From: Micromonospora sp. NBC_01813
GTDB taxonomy: Bacteria; Actinomycetota; Actinomycetes; Mycobacteriales; Micromonosporaceae
Direction: 5' to 3'
NCBI RefSeq assembly: GCF_035917335.1
Contig: NZ_CP109067.1
Coordinates: forward strand, 3,595,001 to 3,659,000
DNA length: 64,000 nt
Position numbers and translations under genes: made by a program. The stretch's first letter is position 1. Each line of letters opens with the position of its first letter. Below, piece by piece: positions 25,528 to 35,062 of the stretch. The notes beneath the pieces are model-generated. The model ran no database searches and was not told the DNA's origin. It worked only from the letters and a program-made list of their open reading frames with translations.

Positions 25528-26202
25528 TCAGTCGCCCAGGCCCTGCTCGATCGCGTACCGGGTGAGTTCGACCCGGTTGTGCAGTTGCAGCTTGCCGAGG
25601 GTGTTCTGTACGTGGTTCTGCACCGTCCGGTGCGACAGCCCCAACCGGGCGGCGATCTGCTTGTACGACAGCCCTTTGGCGACCAGCCGCAGCACCTCGG
25701 TCTCCCGTTCGGTGAGCTGCGGCTCGTCGCCGCCCGGGTCCGGGGTCGCGGCGAGTCGCCGGTACTCGCCGAGGACCAGTCCGGCCAGGCCTGGGGTGAA
25801 GACGGTGTCACCGGCGGCGGTACGCCGGACGGCGTCGAGGAAGTCCGCCGGGCTGGCCGACTTGACCAGGTAGCCGGTCGCCCCGGCCTTGACCGCGTCG
25901 AGCACGCTCTGCTGCTCGCCGCTGGCGGAGAGCATCAGCACCCGGACGCCGGGATGAGCAGTCAGCAGGCCACGGATCACCTCGACGCCGGAAATGTCGG
26001 GCAACTGCAGGTCCAGCACGACGACCTGGGGTCGGGCGGCGGCGCAGATCCGGACCGCCTGTCGGCCCTCGCCGGTGGTCGCGACGACCTGGTGGCCGGC
26101 CTCGGCCAGGTCCCGCGCGACGCCTTCACGCCACATCGGATGGTCGTCGACCACCATCACCCGGATCGGCTCCACCGGTTGCTCCGCCGCGCTGGCTGCC
26201 AT
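25528..26202 (-). CDS. NarL/FixJ-type response regulator
   Basis: A 224-residue regulator. The receiver domain has VMVVDDHPMWREG (acidic pair), phospho-acceptor Asp in VVVLDLQLPDISG, and Lys in GYLVKSASP. The C-terminal LuxR helix-turn-helix is LTERETEVLRLVAKGLSYKQ onward. It lies 16 bp downstream of its kinase gene on the same strand and is certainly its partner. Confidence 0.93.
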   Translation of the reverse strand: MAASAAEQPVEPIRVMVVDDHPMWREGVARDLAEAGHQVVATTGEGRQAVRICAAARPQVVVLDLQLPDISGVEVIRGLLTAHPGVRVLMLSASGEQQSVLDAVKAGATGYLVKSASPADFLDAVRRTAAGDTVFTPGLAGLVLGEYRRLAATPDPGGDEPQLTERETEVLRLVAKGLSYKQIAARLGLSHRTVQNHVQNTLGKLQLHNRVELTRYAIEQGLGD

Positions 26203-26218
26203 CTCTGTCCCGCTCCCG

Positions 26219-27508
26219 TCAACGGGGCACCGGTCCCGGCACCCGCAGTTCGATCTCCGTACCCTCGCCCGGAGCGGAGACGATCCGCACCGTGCCACCG
26301 ACCTCGGCGATCCGTCCCCGGATCGACTGGCTGACACCGAGCCGGCCCTGGGCCGCCGCCTCGGCCAGCCGGCCGGGTGCGATACCGCGTCCATCGTCGC
26401 GGATCGACACGGTAACGGCGTCCGGCTCCTGCTCGATGAGCACCCATACCTGTACGTCCGGCCCGCCGTGGCGGATGGCGTTGTCGACGGCCGCGCCCAG
26501 CGCGGCACCGAGTTGGGTGGCGACGTGACCGGACAGCAGGACCGGACCGGCCGGTTCGGCGATCGACACCCGGGGTGCGGCGTACCGGGCGACCACGGTC
26601 CGCAGATCGGCGGCACCGGCACCGTCCGCGTCGATCCCCGCCGCTGCGACGCCGTCCGCCCCGGCTGCCGAGGCCCGGGACCCGTGCCCGGCCGCCGCGT
26701 GTCCGAGCAGTGCGGACCCGGCCGCCGCGTGTCCGAGCAGTGCGGACCCGGCCGCCGACGACGCGACCCGGCTGGTCACCAGGGTCCGCAACGCCGCCTC
26801 CTGCTCCCCCGCCAGCCGGGCCAGTTCGCCCGCTTCACCGTCGAGGTGGGCCCCACGACGGGCGACCATGGCCAGCACCTGAAGCACCGAGTCGTGGATG
26901 TCGCGGGCCAGCCGTTCCCGTTCCCGGGTGGCGGCGGCGAGTTCGCGGGTCGCCGCCTCCAGCTCGACCGCCCGCTGCAGCCGGTCCTCGGCGGCGACGA
27001 TGAGCCGGGCGACGTGACCCACCACGACCCCGGCGAGCAGCATCAGCACTCCCGGGGTGACCGACGACTCGTTGAGCCGCTCCCGTACGGCCAGGTCGGC
27101 GGCGGCGAGGACCAGTGCGGCGACCACGCCGAGTCGGCGGCCGCCGGCGACGGCCCAGGCCAGCACCGGACCGGCGAGCCAGGCGACGCCGAGAGTGGGC
27201 ACCCCGTCGGCGAGGGCGGCCCGCCCGATGATCCACGGGCTGACCAGCAACGTGGCCAGCGCGATCAGCAGGTCGGCGGCGAACAGCGGCCAGCGGCGCC
27301 AGCGGGGGCGCGCGTAAGCCCACGTCGCGGCGATCGTCCAGGCGACTATCGCCAGCAGCACCGGGATCGCGACGACGGGGTGGGCGTAGTCGACGGCGTT
27401 TCGGCCGTACAGCACCAGCACGTAGCCGAGGGCGGCGAACCGGAAGACCGCGATCGCGCGCCACAGCGGGACGATCAGGGTGCCCTCCGGCGAGGGGGTC
27501 CCACGCAC
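26219..27508 (-). CDS. NarL-type sensor histidine kinase (HisKA_3, MacS-like)
   Basis: Membrane kinase with about five N-terminal helices (residues 10-155) and a HisKA_3 domain with phospho-acceptor His in RERERLARDIHDSVLQVLAM. The HATPase_c domain has N-box AAVDNAIRHGG and G-box IRDDGRGIAPG. An Ala/Gly-rich linker contains an in-frame 30-bp duplication (SALLGHAAAG twice). GTG 27508 (MRGTPSPEGTLIVPLWRA) is preferred; an upstream GTG at 27562 adds a hydrophilic stretch. No ligand can be predicted. Confidence 0.88.
   Translation of the reverse strand: MRGTPSPEGTLIVPLWRAIAVFRFAALGYVLVLYGRNAVDYAHPVVAIPVLLAIVAWTIAATWAYARPRWRRWPLFAADLLIALATLLVSPWIIGRAALADGVPTLGVAWLAGPVLAWAVAGGRRLGVVAALVLAAADLAVRERLNESSVTPGVLMLLAGVVVGHVARLIVAAEDRLQRAVELEAATRELAAATRERERLARDIHDSVLQVLAMVARRGAHLDGEAGELARLAGEQEAALRTLVTSRVASSAAGSALLGHAAAGSALLGHAAAGHGSRASAAGADGVAAAGIDADGAGAADLRTVVARYAAPRVSIAEPAGPVLLSGHVATQLGAALGAAVDNAIRHGGPDVQVWVLIEQEPDAVTVSIRDDGRGIAPGRLAEAAAQGRLGVSQSIRGRIAEVGGTVRIVSAPGEGTEIELRVPGPVPR
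26691..26758. repeat. 30-bp in-frame tandem duplication inside the kinase gene
   Basis: Units 26691-26720 and 26721-26750 are identical and an 8-bp third copy follows. They encode a repeated SALLGHAAAG in the linker before the ATPase domain; this is a site prone to slippage. Confidence 0.9.
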
Positions 27509-27645
27509 CCGAAGACGATGGCACACGCTTCCTGGCAGGTGGCCGGTGGGCAGCGGGGACACGCCGGATCAAGATGCGTTTCCCCACCGGTCAACGTAGG
27601 GTGACAATGCCGCGAAGCACCTGACGATCAGCAGCCGGATGGGCC

Positions 27646-28143
27646 ATGACCGACGCAGATCCCCCGTCATCGCGTACGGTCGTGCCTATCGACCCGATGG
27701 AGCTGCTCAGCGAGACCTTCGACCGGGGCCAGGTCACCGACCTGCGGCACCGGGTGGCGTCCTGCGCCACCTCGGCCGGGATGACCGGCCAGCGGCTCGA
27801 CGATTTCGTCCTCGCCGTCAACGAGTTGATCACGAACGCGGTGCGACACGGCGGTGGGCGGGGGCGGCTGCAGATGTGGCGTGACACGCGGTCGATGTTC
27901 TGCGAGGTCTCCGACAGCGGCCAAGGCATCGGTTCGGACCAGTTGCACAACCGGGAGCGGCCGGCGCCGAACACCGCCGGCGGCTGGGGGCTCTGGCTCA
28001 CCGAGCGGTTGACCGACACGATGGCGGTCGCCACCGGGCCGGACGGCACCACGGTCCGGGTCAGTCTCAGTCTGTCCGGCGGCGGCCCCGGCACCGGAGT
28101 CGGCACCGACGTCGACGATCCGGTCGGCCAGCAGCGGCGCTGA
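27646..28143 (+). CDS. anti-sigma regulatory factor (RsbW-type ATPase)
   Basis: A 165-residue GHKL ATPase with N-box FVLAVNELITNAVRHGGG, G1 box EVSDSGQGI and G2-like GGWGLWLTERLTD, intact enough for ATP binding. It is the third RsbW-like protein of the window. Such proteins restrain SigB/F-like sigma factors or act as stand-alone switches. ATG 27646. The convergent prs gene ends 9 bp later. Confidence 0.87.
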   Translation: MTDADPPSSRTVVPIDPMELLSETFDRGQVTDLRHRVASCATSAGMTGQRLDDFVLAVNELITNAVRHGGGRGRLQMWRDTRSMFCEVSDSGQGIGSDQLHNRERPAPNTAGGWGLWLTERLTDTMAVATGPDGTTVRVSLSLSGGGPGTGVGTDVDDPVGQQRR

Positions 28144-28152
28144 CCGACCCGC

Positions 28153-29100
28153 TCAGCTGAACAGTGCGCTGACCGACTCGCCGTTGTGAATCCGCCGCAT
28201 CGCCTCGGCCAGTGCCGGCGCGACCGAGAGCACCTGCAGTTTGGGCACCCGCTTGCTGTCCGGGATCGGCACGGTGTTCGTGCAGACGATCTCCATCACG
28301 CCGTCCTGGCTGCTCAGCCGGTTCAGCGCGTCGCTGGAGAACAGGCCGTGGGTGCAGGCGATCCGGATCGAGCGGACCTTGAGCTCCCGCAGGTGGTCGA
28401 TGAGTTCGATCACCGTACTGCCTTTGGCGATCTCGTCGTCGAGCACGATGACGTCCCGGTCGACGACGTCACCGATGACGGCGCTGATCTGCACCCGGTC
28501 GTCGCTGAACCGCTGCTTCGCGCCGGCCGCGACCGGCAGGCCGAGCATCCGGGCGAAGGCGGCCGCTTCCTTGGCGTTGCCGAGGTCGGGTGAGACGACG
28601 ACGGTGTCGGCCAGTTCGTGGTTGCGGAAGTGGGCGGCGAGTTCGCGCAGCGCGTGCAGGTGGTCGACGGGGACGCTGAAGAAGCCGTGCACCTGCGGTG
28701 AGTGCAGGGTCATCGCGAGGACCCGGTCGGCGCCGGCGGCGACCAGCAGGTCGGCGACGAGCCGGGCACCGATGGAGATCCGCGGGGCGTCCTTCTTGTC
28801 GGACCGGGCGTACGCGTAGTGCGGCAGTACCACGGTGATCCGGCCGGCGGAGGCACCCCGGGCGGCGTCGAGCATCAGCAGGAGCTCGACCAGGTGCTCC
28901 TGCACCGGCGGCACCAACGGTTGGATCAGGAAGACGTCCCGCTCGCGGCAGTTCGCCTGCAGCTGCACCTCCAGGCAGTCGTTGGCGAACCGGGAGACCC
29001 GCACCGGATGCAGTGGGACGTCGAGGTGGGCGCATATCTCGGCTGCCAGCCCGGGGTGGGCGCTGCCACTGAACACTGCGATGTCGCGCACGAGGTGCAT
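28153..29100 (-). CDS. ribose-phosphate diphosphokinase, divergent paralog
   Basis: PRPP synthetase fold, 315 residues. Conserved: RFANDCLEVQLQANCRERDVF, PHYAYARSDKKDAPR (ATP site), TLHSPQVHGFF (metal His). Altered: the ribose-5-phosphate/PRPP loop, normally DDMIDTxGT, is DDEIAKGST, and the catalytic flexible loop is shortened around AGAKQRFSDDRVQ. The usual biosynthetic prs would be elsewhere, next to glmU, so this is a second copy with changed kinetics or substrate. There is no operon partner. ATG 29100 has no ribosome site, so a leaderless mRNA is possible. Confidence 0.85.
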   Translation of the reverse strand: MHLVRDIAVFSGSAHPGLAAEICAHLDVPLHPVRVSRFANDCLEVQLQANCRERDVFLIQPLVPPVQEHLVELLLMLDAARGASAGRITVVLPHYAYARSDKKDAPRISIGARLVADLLVAAGADRVLAMTLHSPQVHGFFSVPVDHLHALRELAAHFRNHELADTVVVSPDLGNAKEAAAFARMLGLPVAAGAKQRFSDDRVQISAVIGDVVDRDVIVLDDEIAKGSTVIELIDHLRELKVRSIRIACTHGLFSSDALNRLSSQDGVMEIVCTNTVPIPDSKRVPKLQVLSVAPALAEAMRRIHNGESVSALFS

Positions 29101-29180
29101 CGTAGGTCAGCCCGGGACCAGCGCGGGCAACGGGCGGCAAATCAGGTGAGATCGATCTATTGACAGCAGATCCATCCATC

Positions 29181-29202
29181 AGGAAACTTTGTTAACTGTT
29201 AA
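29181..29202 (+). promoter_or_regulatory. AT-rich palindromic element upstream of the glucanase gene
   Basis: AGGAAACTTT followed by TTAAC-T-GTTAA, a perfect 5-1-5 palindrome, 32 bp before the ATG in otherwise GC-rich DNA. Similar AGGAAA/TTAAC elements occur before secreted glycoside-hydrolase genes in relatives (memory, not verified). A repressor site or the promoter itself are both possible. Confidence 0.4.
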
Positions 29203-29233
29203 TGAACCTCGATGTTGGAAGTGACGGTGGACC

Positions 29234-30469
29234 ATGCCCACTGCCCGTCGACTACTCGCACTCGCCGCGTCCGCCCTGATGCTCACCGCCGGGCTGGCGA
29301 TCGTCGGCACCCCGACCGCCCACGCCGCCGTCGGACCACTCACCTGGTCCGACGAGTTCAACGGCGCCGCCGGCACCGCCCCCGACCCGGCCAAATGGCG
29401 CCGCGACATCGGCGGCGGCGGCTGGGGCAACAACGAGCTGCAGTACTACACCGACAGCACCAGCAACGCCGCCCACGACGGCAACGGCAACCTGGTCATC
29501 ACCGCCCGCCGGGACAACCCCGCCGGCTACGGCTGCTGGTACGGCAGCTGCCAGTACACCTCCGCGCGGCTGCTCACCAACGGCACCTTCACCCAGGCGT
29601 ACGGCCGGTTCGAGGCCCGGATCAAACTCCCCCGCGGCCAGGGCATCTGGCCCGCGTTCTGGATGCTCGGCGACAACTTCCGCGATGCCGGCTGGCCGGA
29701 CAGCGGCGAGATCGACATCATGGAGAACATCGGCCGCGAGCCGTCCACCGTGCACGGCAGCCTGCACGGCCCCGGCTACTCCGGCGGTGCCTCGGTGACC
29801 GGCAGCTACACCCTGCCCGGCGGCCGGGCGCTCGCCGACGACTTCCACGTCTTCGCCGTCGACTGGGCCCCCGACTCGATCTCCTGGTCGATCGACGGCA
29901 CCGTCTACTCCCGCAAGACCGCCGCCGACCTGCGCGGCAACCGCTGGGTGTTCGACCACCCGTTCTTCATGATCCTCAATGTGGCGGTCGGCGGGAGCTG
30001 GCCGGGCTCACCCGACGGCAGCAGCACCTACCCGCAGCAGATGCTGGTCGACTACGTCCGGGTCTACGCCCACGACAGCGGCGGCACCGGCGGCGGCCGG
30101 ATCACCGGGGTCGGCGGCAAGTGCGTCGACGTCGCCGCCGCCGGCACCGCCAACGGCACCGCCATCCAGCTGTACGACTGCAACGGCACCACCGCCCAAC
30201 GCTGGACCTGGGCCGCCGACGGCTCCGTCCGAGCCCTCGGCAAATGCCTGGACGTCGCCGGCGGCAGCACCGCCAGCGGCACCCGCGTGCAGTTGTACGA
30301 CTGCAACGGCACCGCCGCCCAACGCTGGGTCTTCTCCAGCGCCAACGACATCGTCAACCCGCAGGCCAACAAGTGCCTGGACGCCAACGGCGGCGGATCC
30401 GCCAACGGCACCCTGCTGCAGATCTGGGAGTGCTCCGGCAACCCCAACCAGAAGTGGCAGCGCTCCTGA
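29234..30469 (+). CDS. secreted GH16 endo-beta-1,3-glucanase with ricin-type lectin domain
   Basis: Extracellular laminarinase-type enzyme, 411 residues. A signal peptide spans 1-31 (cleavage after TAHA). The GH16 domain runs from about 35 to 275, with catalytic motif GEIDIMENIG (nucleophile Glu159, Asp161, acid/base Glu164) and GGGGWGNNELQYYTD in the substrate cleft. A RICIN (CBM13-like) beta-trefoil, about 288-411, has three QxW repeats (AQRWTW, AQRWVF, NQKWQR) and regular Cys pairs. The ribosome site is weak. Domain order and signal peptide indicate degradation of fungal or plant beta-1,3-glucan. Confidence 0.95.
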   Translation: MPTARRLLALAASALMLTAGLAIVGTPTAHAAVGPLTWSDEFNGAAGTAPDPAKWRRDIGGGGWGNNELQYYTDSTSNAAHDGNGNLVITARRDNPAGYGCWYGSCQYTSARLLTNGTFTQAYGRFEARIKLPRGQGIWPAFWMLGDNFRDAGWPDSGEIDIMENIGREPSTVHGSLHGPGYSGGASVTGSYTLPGGRALADDFHVFAVDWAPDSISWSIDGTVYSRKTAADLRGNRWVFDHPFFMILNVAVGGSWPGSPDGSSTYPQQMLVDYVRVYAHDSGGTGGGRITGVGGKCVDVAAAGTANGTAIQLYDCNGTTAQRWTWAADGSVRALGKCLDVAGGSTASGTRVQLYDCNGTAAQRWVFSSANDIVNPQANKCLDANGGGSANGTLLQIWECSGNPNQKWQRS

Positions 30470-30507
30470 TCTGAGCCGTGCGCAGGCGACTCGGCGCTCA
30501 GCTCAGC

Positions 30508-31482
30508 TCAGCCGAGTTGCTTGCGCACGAACTCGATCGACAACTGGTCGAAGTGCGCCCGGCCACCCTCGTGCCCGTCCCACTCGTACACCTCGATCTC
30601 CTTCGGACCGGCGTACGCGTGGTATGCGGCGAAGACCGTCGACGGCGGGCAGGTCTGATCCATCAGCGCGGCGCTGAACAGCGCCGGCGCGCTCGCCCAC
30701 GGCACCAGATGCGCGGCGTCGACGTAGTCGACCGTGGTGAACGCGGCCGCCGCCCGCTCCGGCTGCACCCGGCAGAACCGGACCAGTTCGTTGTACGGAT
30801 CCGCGTCGGTGATCGTCACCGCCCGCCGGATCTGGCACAGGAACGGCACCCGGGACACCACCGCCGACACCCGGTCTCCGGCCAGCGCGGCGGCGGCCAG
30901 CGCCAGCCCGCCACCCTGACTGGTGCCGACCACTGCCAGCCGGGACCCGTCCACGCCGGGCAACTCGGGGGCGATCTCCACCGCCCGCGCCGCGTCGGCG
31001 ATCAACCGCCGGTAGTAGTAGCCGGCCGGATCCAGCACTCCCCGGGTCAGATAGCCGGGAGTGGCCGGCCCGGAACCGTCCGGACCGGCGTCCGGGGTGT
31101 CGCCGCCGCGCCACGAACCGCCCTGACCCCGGGTGTCCATCACCAGATGGGCGTAGCCGGCCGACGCCCACAGCAACCATTCGTGCGGGCGGCCACGGCC
31201 CCCGCCGTACCCGATGAACTCGACGACGACCGGCAGCGGCCCGGCGGCACCCGACGGCACGTTGAGCCAGGCCTTGATCTCCTGACCGGCGAAGCCGGTG
31301 AAACTCACGTCGTACGTGGTGATCGAGCGCAGCGGGGTGTCCACCGCGGTGACCACCGGCGGCGCCGCCATCGACCGGGCGTCGGACAACGTGTCGTCCC
31401 AGAAGGCGCGCAGATCCGCCGGTGGGGACAGCTCGGGCTGGTAGCGCCGCAGCTCATCGAGGGGAAGATCGAACCAGGCCAT
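30508..31482 (-). CDS. acetylxylan esterase / cephalosporin-C deacetylase family (CE7)
   Basis: A 324-residue alpha/beta-hydrolase. The family signature RGQGGS and [15 protein letters not shown] (nucleophile Ser) are present, with Asp in [15 protein letters not shown] and the final His in WDGHEGG. There is no signal peptide, so it is intracellular, removing acetyl groups from imported oligosaccharides. ATG 31482 is preferred over GTG 31491. It is convergent with the glucanase gene, 38 bp apart; both serve polysaccharide use. Confidence 0.92.
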   Translation of the reverse strand: MAWFDLPLDELRRYQPELSPPADLRAFWDDTLSDARSMAAPPVVTAVDTPLRSITTYDVSFTGFAGQEIKAWLNVPSGAAGPLPVVVEFIGYGGGRGRPHEWLLWASAGYAHLVMDTRGQGGSWRGGDTPDAGPDGSGPATPGYLTRGVLDPAGYYYRRLIADAARAVEIAPELPGVDGSRLAVVGTSQGGGLALAAAALAGDRVSAVVSRVPFLCQIRRAVTITDADPYNELVRFCRVQPERAAAAFTTVDYVDAAHLVPWASAPALFSAALMDQTCPPSTVFAAYHAYAGPKEIEVYEWDGHEGGRAHFDQLSIEFVRKQLG

Positions 31483-31546
31483 GGGCGGCACGCTACCAGC
31501 GCCAGCTCAATGGTTGGGCCCCTACTTTTCACCGCATACTGACCGG

Positions 31547-33112
31547 ATGACCGAGCAGACCGGCCGGGCCGCCACGGCGCGGTACATCGCCGCCATCGAT
31601 CAGGGCACCACCTCGTCACGGTGCATCGTCTTCGACGCCAGCGGCTCCATCGTCACCATGGCGCAGCGGGAACACCGGCAGATCTTCCCCCGGCCGGGCT
31701 GGGTGGAACACGACGCCGACGAGATCTGGACCAACGTCGAACAGGTGGTCCGGCAGGCACTCGCCGACGCCGACATCAGCGTCGCGGCGGGCATCGGCGC
31801 TGGCGCTGGCGGCGGCGGCGCTGGCGGGCTGGCCGCGATCGGCATCACCAACCAGCGGGAGACGACGGTGGTGTGGGACCGGGCCACCGGCCGGCCGGTG
31901 CACCACGCCATCGTCTGGCAGGACACCCGCACCGGGCCGCAACTGCACCGGCTCGGCGACGCCTACGGCGAACAGCGGCTACGGGAACGCACCGGGCTGC
32001 CGCTGGCGACGTACTTCGCCGGGCCGAAGGCGATGTGGCTGCTGGAGCACGTCGACGGCCTCGCCGAGCGGGCGCAGCGCGGCGAGGTGCTGTTCGGGAC
32101 GATGGAATCCTGGCTGATCTGGAAACTGACCGGCCGGCACGTCACGGACGTCACCAACGCCAGCCGCACCCTGCTGATGGACGTGCACACCCTGCGCTGG
32201 GACGACGAGATCCTGTCCGCGGCGGGCATTCCGGCCGCGATGCTGCCGGAGATCGTTCCGTCGGCCACGATCTACGGTACGGCGGACGCCAACGTCGCCG
32301 GCGGGGCGCTGGCCGGCGTACCGGTCGCCAGCGCGCTCGGTGACCAGCAGGCGGCCCTGTTCGGGCAGACCTGTTTCCAGCCCGGCGAGGCCAAGTGCAC
32401 CTACGGCACCGGTAGTTTCCTGCTGCTGAACACCGGCACCAGCGCAGTCACCTCCCGGCATGGGCTGCTGACCACGGTGGCGTACCAGATCGGCGACGAG
32501 CCGGCCCATTACGCGCTCGAAGGGGCGATCGCGGTGACCGGGTCGCTGGTGCAGTGGCTGCGCGACAACCTGGGCCTGATCTCCAGTGCGGCGCAGATCG
32601 AGGAGCTGGCACGCACCGTCGACGACAACGGCGGCTGCTACATCGTGCCGGCGTTCTCCGGACTGTTCGCCCCGCACTGGCGGGCCGACGCCCGGGGCGT
32701 GGTCGCCGGGTTGACCGGCTACATCACCAAGGGGCATCTGGCGCGGGCGGTGCTGGAGGCCTCGGCGTGGCAGACCCGCGAGGTGGTCGACGCGATGAAC
32801 GCCGACTCGGACGTGGCGCTGCGCCGGCTGCGGGTCGACGGCGGGATGACCGCCAACGGGCTGCTGATGCAGTTCCTCGCCGACGTACTCGACGTGCCGG
32901 TGGTGCGGCCGGCGGTCAGCGAGACCACCTGCCTCGGGGCGGCGTACGCGGCCGGGCTGGCGGTCGGCTTCTGGCCGGACCTGGAGACGTTGCGCGCCCA
33001 GTGGCGGGCCGACGCGCACTGGCGCCCGGCGATGGAACCGGCACACCGCGACCGCGAGTACGCCCAGTGGCGCAAGGCCGTCACCCGCACCCTCGACTGG
33101 GTCGACGACTGA
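31547..33112 (+). CDS. glpK: glycerol kinase
   Basis: Phosphorylates glycerol to sn-glycerol-3-phosphate. FGGY kinase of 521 residues with [16 protein letters not shown] (phosphate-1), [16 protein letters not shown] (glycerol-binding Arg-Glu), [15 protein letters not shown] (phosphate-2) and [17 protein letters not shown] (adenosine). An insert of roughly 16 Gly/Ala residues (GAGAGGGGAGG) interrupts the loop before AIGITNQRE; its effect is unknown. ATG 31547. No glpF or glpD lies beside it. Confidence 0.95.
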   Translation: MTEQTGRAATARYIAAIDQGTTSSRCIVFDASGSIVTMAQREHRQIFPRPGWVEHDADEIWTNVEQVVRQALADADISVAAGIGAGAGGGGAGGLAAIGITNQRETTVVWDRATGRPVHHAIVWQDTRTGPQLHRLGDAYGEQRLRERTGLPLATYFAGPKAMWLLEHVDGLAERAQRGEVLFGTMESWLIWKLTGRHVTDVTNASRTLLMDVHTLRWDDEILSAAGIPAAMLPEIVPSATIYGTADANVAGGALAGVPVASALGDQQAALFGQTCFQPGEAKCTYGTGSFLLLNTGTSAVTSRHGLLTTVAYQIGDEPAHYALEGAIAVTGSLVQWLRDNLGLISSAAQIEELARTVDDNGGCYIVPAFSGLFAPHWRADARGVVAGLTGYITKGHLARAVLEASAWQTREVVDAMNADSDVALRRLRVDGGMTANGLLMQFLADVLDVPVVRPAVSETTCLGAAYAAGLAVGFWPDLETLRAQWRADAHWRPAMEPAHRDREYAQWRKAVTRTLDWVDD

Positions 33113-33159
33113 CCCACCCCGCCCCGCCCCACCCCGCCCCACCTCCCGCGACGACCCAC

Positions 33160-33237
33160 CTCCCGCGACGATCTTGCAGTTATCGAGAGCATTTGTCGGG
33201 ATTGTCCATCGATAAGTGCAAGATCGCCGAGCGGGAG
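33160..33237. terminator. long inverted repeat between glpK and aspS-like genes
   Basis: Arms 33169-33186 (CGATCTTGCAGTTATCGA) and 33209-33226 pair at 17 of 18 positions. The flanks CTCCCGC (33160) and GCGGGAG (33231) extend the stem. It is AT-richer than its surroundings and lies between two convergent genes, so it can end transcription from both sides. Confidence 0.65.
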
Positions 33238-33248
33238 ACGTGTCAGGG

Positions 33249-34553
33249 TCAGGGGGCGAGGCGGTGCAGGTCGCGCGGGAATAGGGTGACCTGCCGGATG
33301 TTCGGTACGTCGAGCAGCCGGGCCACGAACCGTTCCAACCCGAACGCGAACCCGCCGTGCGGCGGCATGCCGTACCGCATCGCGTCCAGATAACCGGCGT
33401 ACGGCGTCAGGTCGGTCTCACCCCGCTCGGCGAGCGCCCGCACGTAGTCGCCGTACCGGTGCAGCCGTTGCCCGCCGCTGACCAACTCCACGCCCCGGAA
33501 GATCAGGTCGATGGCGCGCGAGTAGCCGGGCCGGGCCGGGTCCGGATGGGTGTAGAACGCCCGGTGCCGGGTCGGGTAGCCCTCGACGAAGACGAAGTCG
33601 CTGCCGTGCTCGCGCAGCGCCCACTGCCCCAGCCAGCGTTCGTGCTCCGGTGCCAGGTCCGACTCGCCGGTCACGTCCCGGCCGGTCGCCGCGCTGATCA
33701 TCTCCAGCGCGTCAGCGAAGTGCACGATCACCGGCTCGGCCGGCAACGCCGGCAGCCGTACGCCGAGCAACTCCACCGCCGGCCCGGCTCGCTCGGTGAC
33801 CGCCGCCAGCATGCCGACGACGGTGGCGTGGCAGGCGGCGATCACGTCCCGGTGGTCGTCGACGAAGCCGAGTTCGGCGTCGAGCGACGTGTAGGAGGCC
33901 AGGTGCCGGGCGGTGTCGCTCGGCTCGGCCCGGAACACCGGCCCGACCTCGAAGACCCGTTCGAAGACGCCGACCATGATCTGCTTGTACAGCTGCGGGG
34001 ACTGGGCAAGGTAGGCGCGTCGACCGAAGTAGTCGAGGGCGAAGACGTTCGCGCCGCTCTCGGTCGCCGTACCGACGATCTTCGGGGTGTGGATCTCGAC
34101 GAAGCCCATGCTGGTCAGGGTGTCCCGGAAGCCGGCGACGGCGGCGGCCGATATCCGATGCGTGGCGGCCAACTTCGGGTGCCGCAGCGCGACCGGCGCG
34201 TGGTCCAGGATCGTCGGCAGGTTGGCCCGCAGGTCCGGCCGATAAAGATCAAACGGTACGGGCACCGCCGGGTCGGTCAGCGGCGTGACCGACGGTTCGA
34301 TGATCTCGACGCCACCGGGGGCGGCCGGTTGGGCGGTCGCGGTGCCGGTGACGGTGACCGTGGTCTCCTCCGGCAGGCGTTCGAGCTGGGCCCGTACCGC
34401 CGGGTCGGTGACGACGACCTGGGCGAGCCCGGCGGCGTCGCGCAGGATCAGGAAGGCGACGGATTTCAGCAGCCGCCGCCGGTGAATCCAGCCAGCCAGC
34501 CGTACGGGCTGGCCAACGTGGGCGGGGAGTTGAGCGGAAAGGATGCGTTGCAT
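33249..34553 (-). CDS. aspartyl-tRNA synthetase, archaeal type (no GAD domain)
   Basis: Class IIb synthetase of 434 residues, far shorter than the roughly 590-residue bacterial AspRS because the GAD insertion is absent. It has an OB-fold (VRLAGWIHRRRLLKSVAFLI), motif 2 region VGPVFRAEPSDTARHLASYT with Asp-specific QSPQLYKQ, and motif 3 GFAFGLERFVARLL. Archaeal-type enzymes may charge both tRNA-Asp and tRNA-Asn. A housekeeping bacterial aspS probably exists elsewhere, so this is a second copy. It is preceded by a probable T-box, and the ATG at 34553 follows GGAGGAGGTCACCACC. Confidence 0.9.
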   Translation of the reverse strand: MQRILSAQLPAHVGQPVRLAGWIHRRRLLKSVAFLILRDAAGLAQVVVTDPAVRAQLERLPEETTVTVTGTATAQPAAPGGVEIIEPSVTPLTDPAVPVPFDLYRPDLRANLPTILDHAPVALRHPKLAATHRISAAAVAGFRDTLTSMGFVEIHTPKIVGTATESGANVFALDYFGRRAYLAQSPQLYKQIMVGVFERVFEVGPVFRAEPSDTARHLASYTSLDAELGFVDDHRDVIAACHATVVGMLAAVTERAGPAVELLGVRLPALPAEPVIVHFADALEMISAATGRDVTGESDLAPEHERWLGQWALREHGSDFVFVEGYPTRHRAFYTHPDPARPGYSRAIDLIFRGVELVSGGQRLHRYGDYVRALAERGETDLTPYAGYLDAMRYGMPPHGGFAFGLERFVARLLDVPNIRQVTLFPRDLHRLAP

Positions 34554-34559
34554 GGTGGT

Positions 34560-34845
34560 GACCTCCTCCGGTGTGCGCAACGCGTCCCCAGAGAGGTGTG
34601 GGCGAGCGGGATCCTCGCGGTGCCACCACACCTTCGCCGTGCCACCGCGTGGTGTACGCGGCACAGCCTTCGCTTACCCGTGACGTGGGCGAGTCGGCGG
34701 GAGTCTACTGAGCCCGGACGGGCTGTTCTTTCCCGCAGCTCAGGAGGGTCTTCACGGCTGGGCCGGAGTCCGCCCTCTCAGCTGTGGGCGGCTCTCTGTC
34801 ACTCCGGTGAGCACAACCGCTACTCGGCTCCGTCGTCGCTGTTGC
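34560..34845 (-). promoter_or_regulatory. T-box riboswitch upstream of the AspRS gene (probably translational)
   Basis: The leader contains TGGCACCGCG at 34616-34625, an exact match to the T-box core TGGNACCGCG that pairs with the free CCA end of uncharged tRNA. Upstream lie the stem-I hallmarks GAGTA (34821-34825), an AGAGAGCC bulge motif and CTGAGAGGG. A possible specifier GAC (Asp) occurs in GTGAAGACCCTCC. ACCTC (34593-34597) after the T-box can pair with the ribosome site GAGGAGGT, and no terminator U-run is seen, suggesting control of translation as in other actinobacterial T-boxes. No structure was computed. Confidence 0.75.
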
Positions 34846-35062
34846 CTGCAGACGTTAGCCGCTGACCGTCGCCGTCCGCATCCAGAATTCCGTCGCGCCG
34901 GCGACGTTTCGTGTTGCCGTACCGGCACGTGATCTTCCCGGAACGTGTATCGCGGGCGTATCGAAAAACGCATACGCCACCGCAACGGGCGTGCGTCTTG
35001 GATCAGGAACGAACCAGGGCGCAGCACTCGTCAGCGCACGGTTCGTCGACCGGGAAAGGAAC

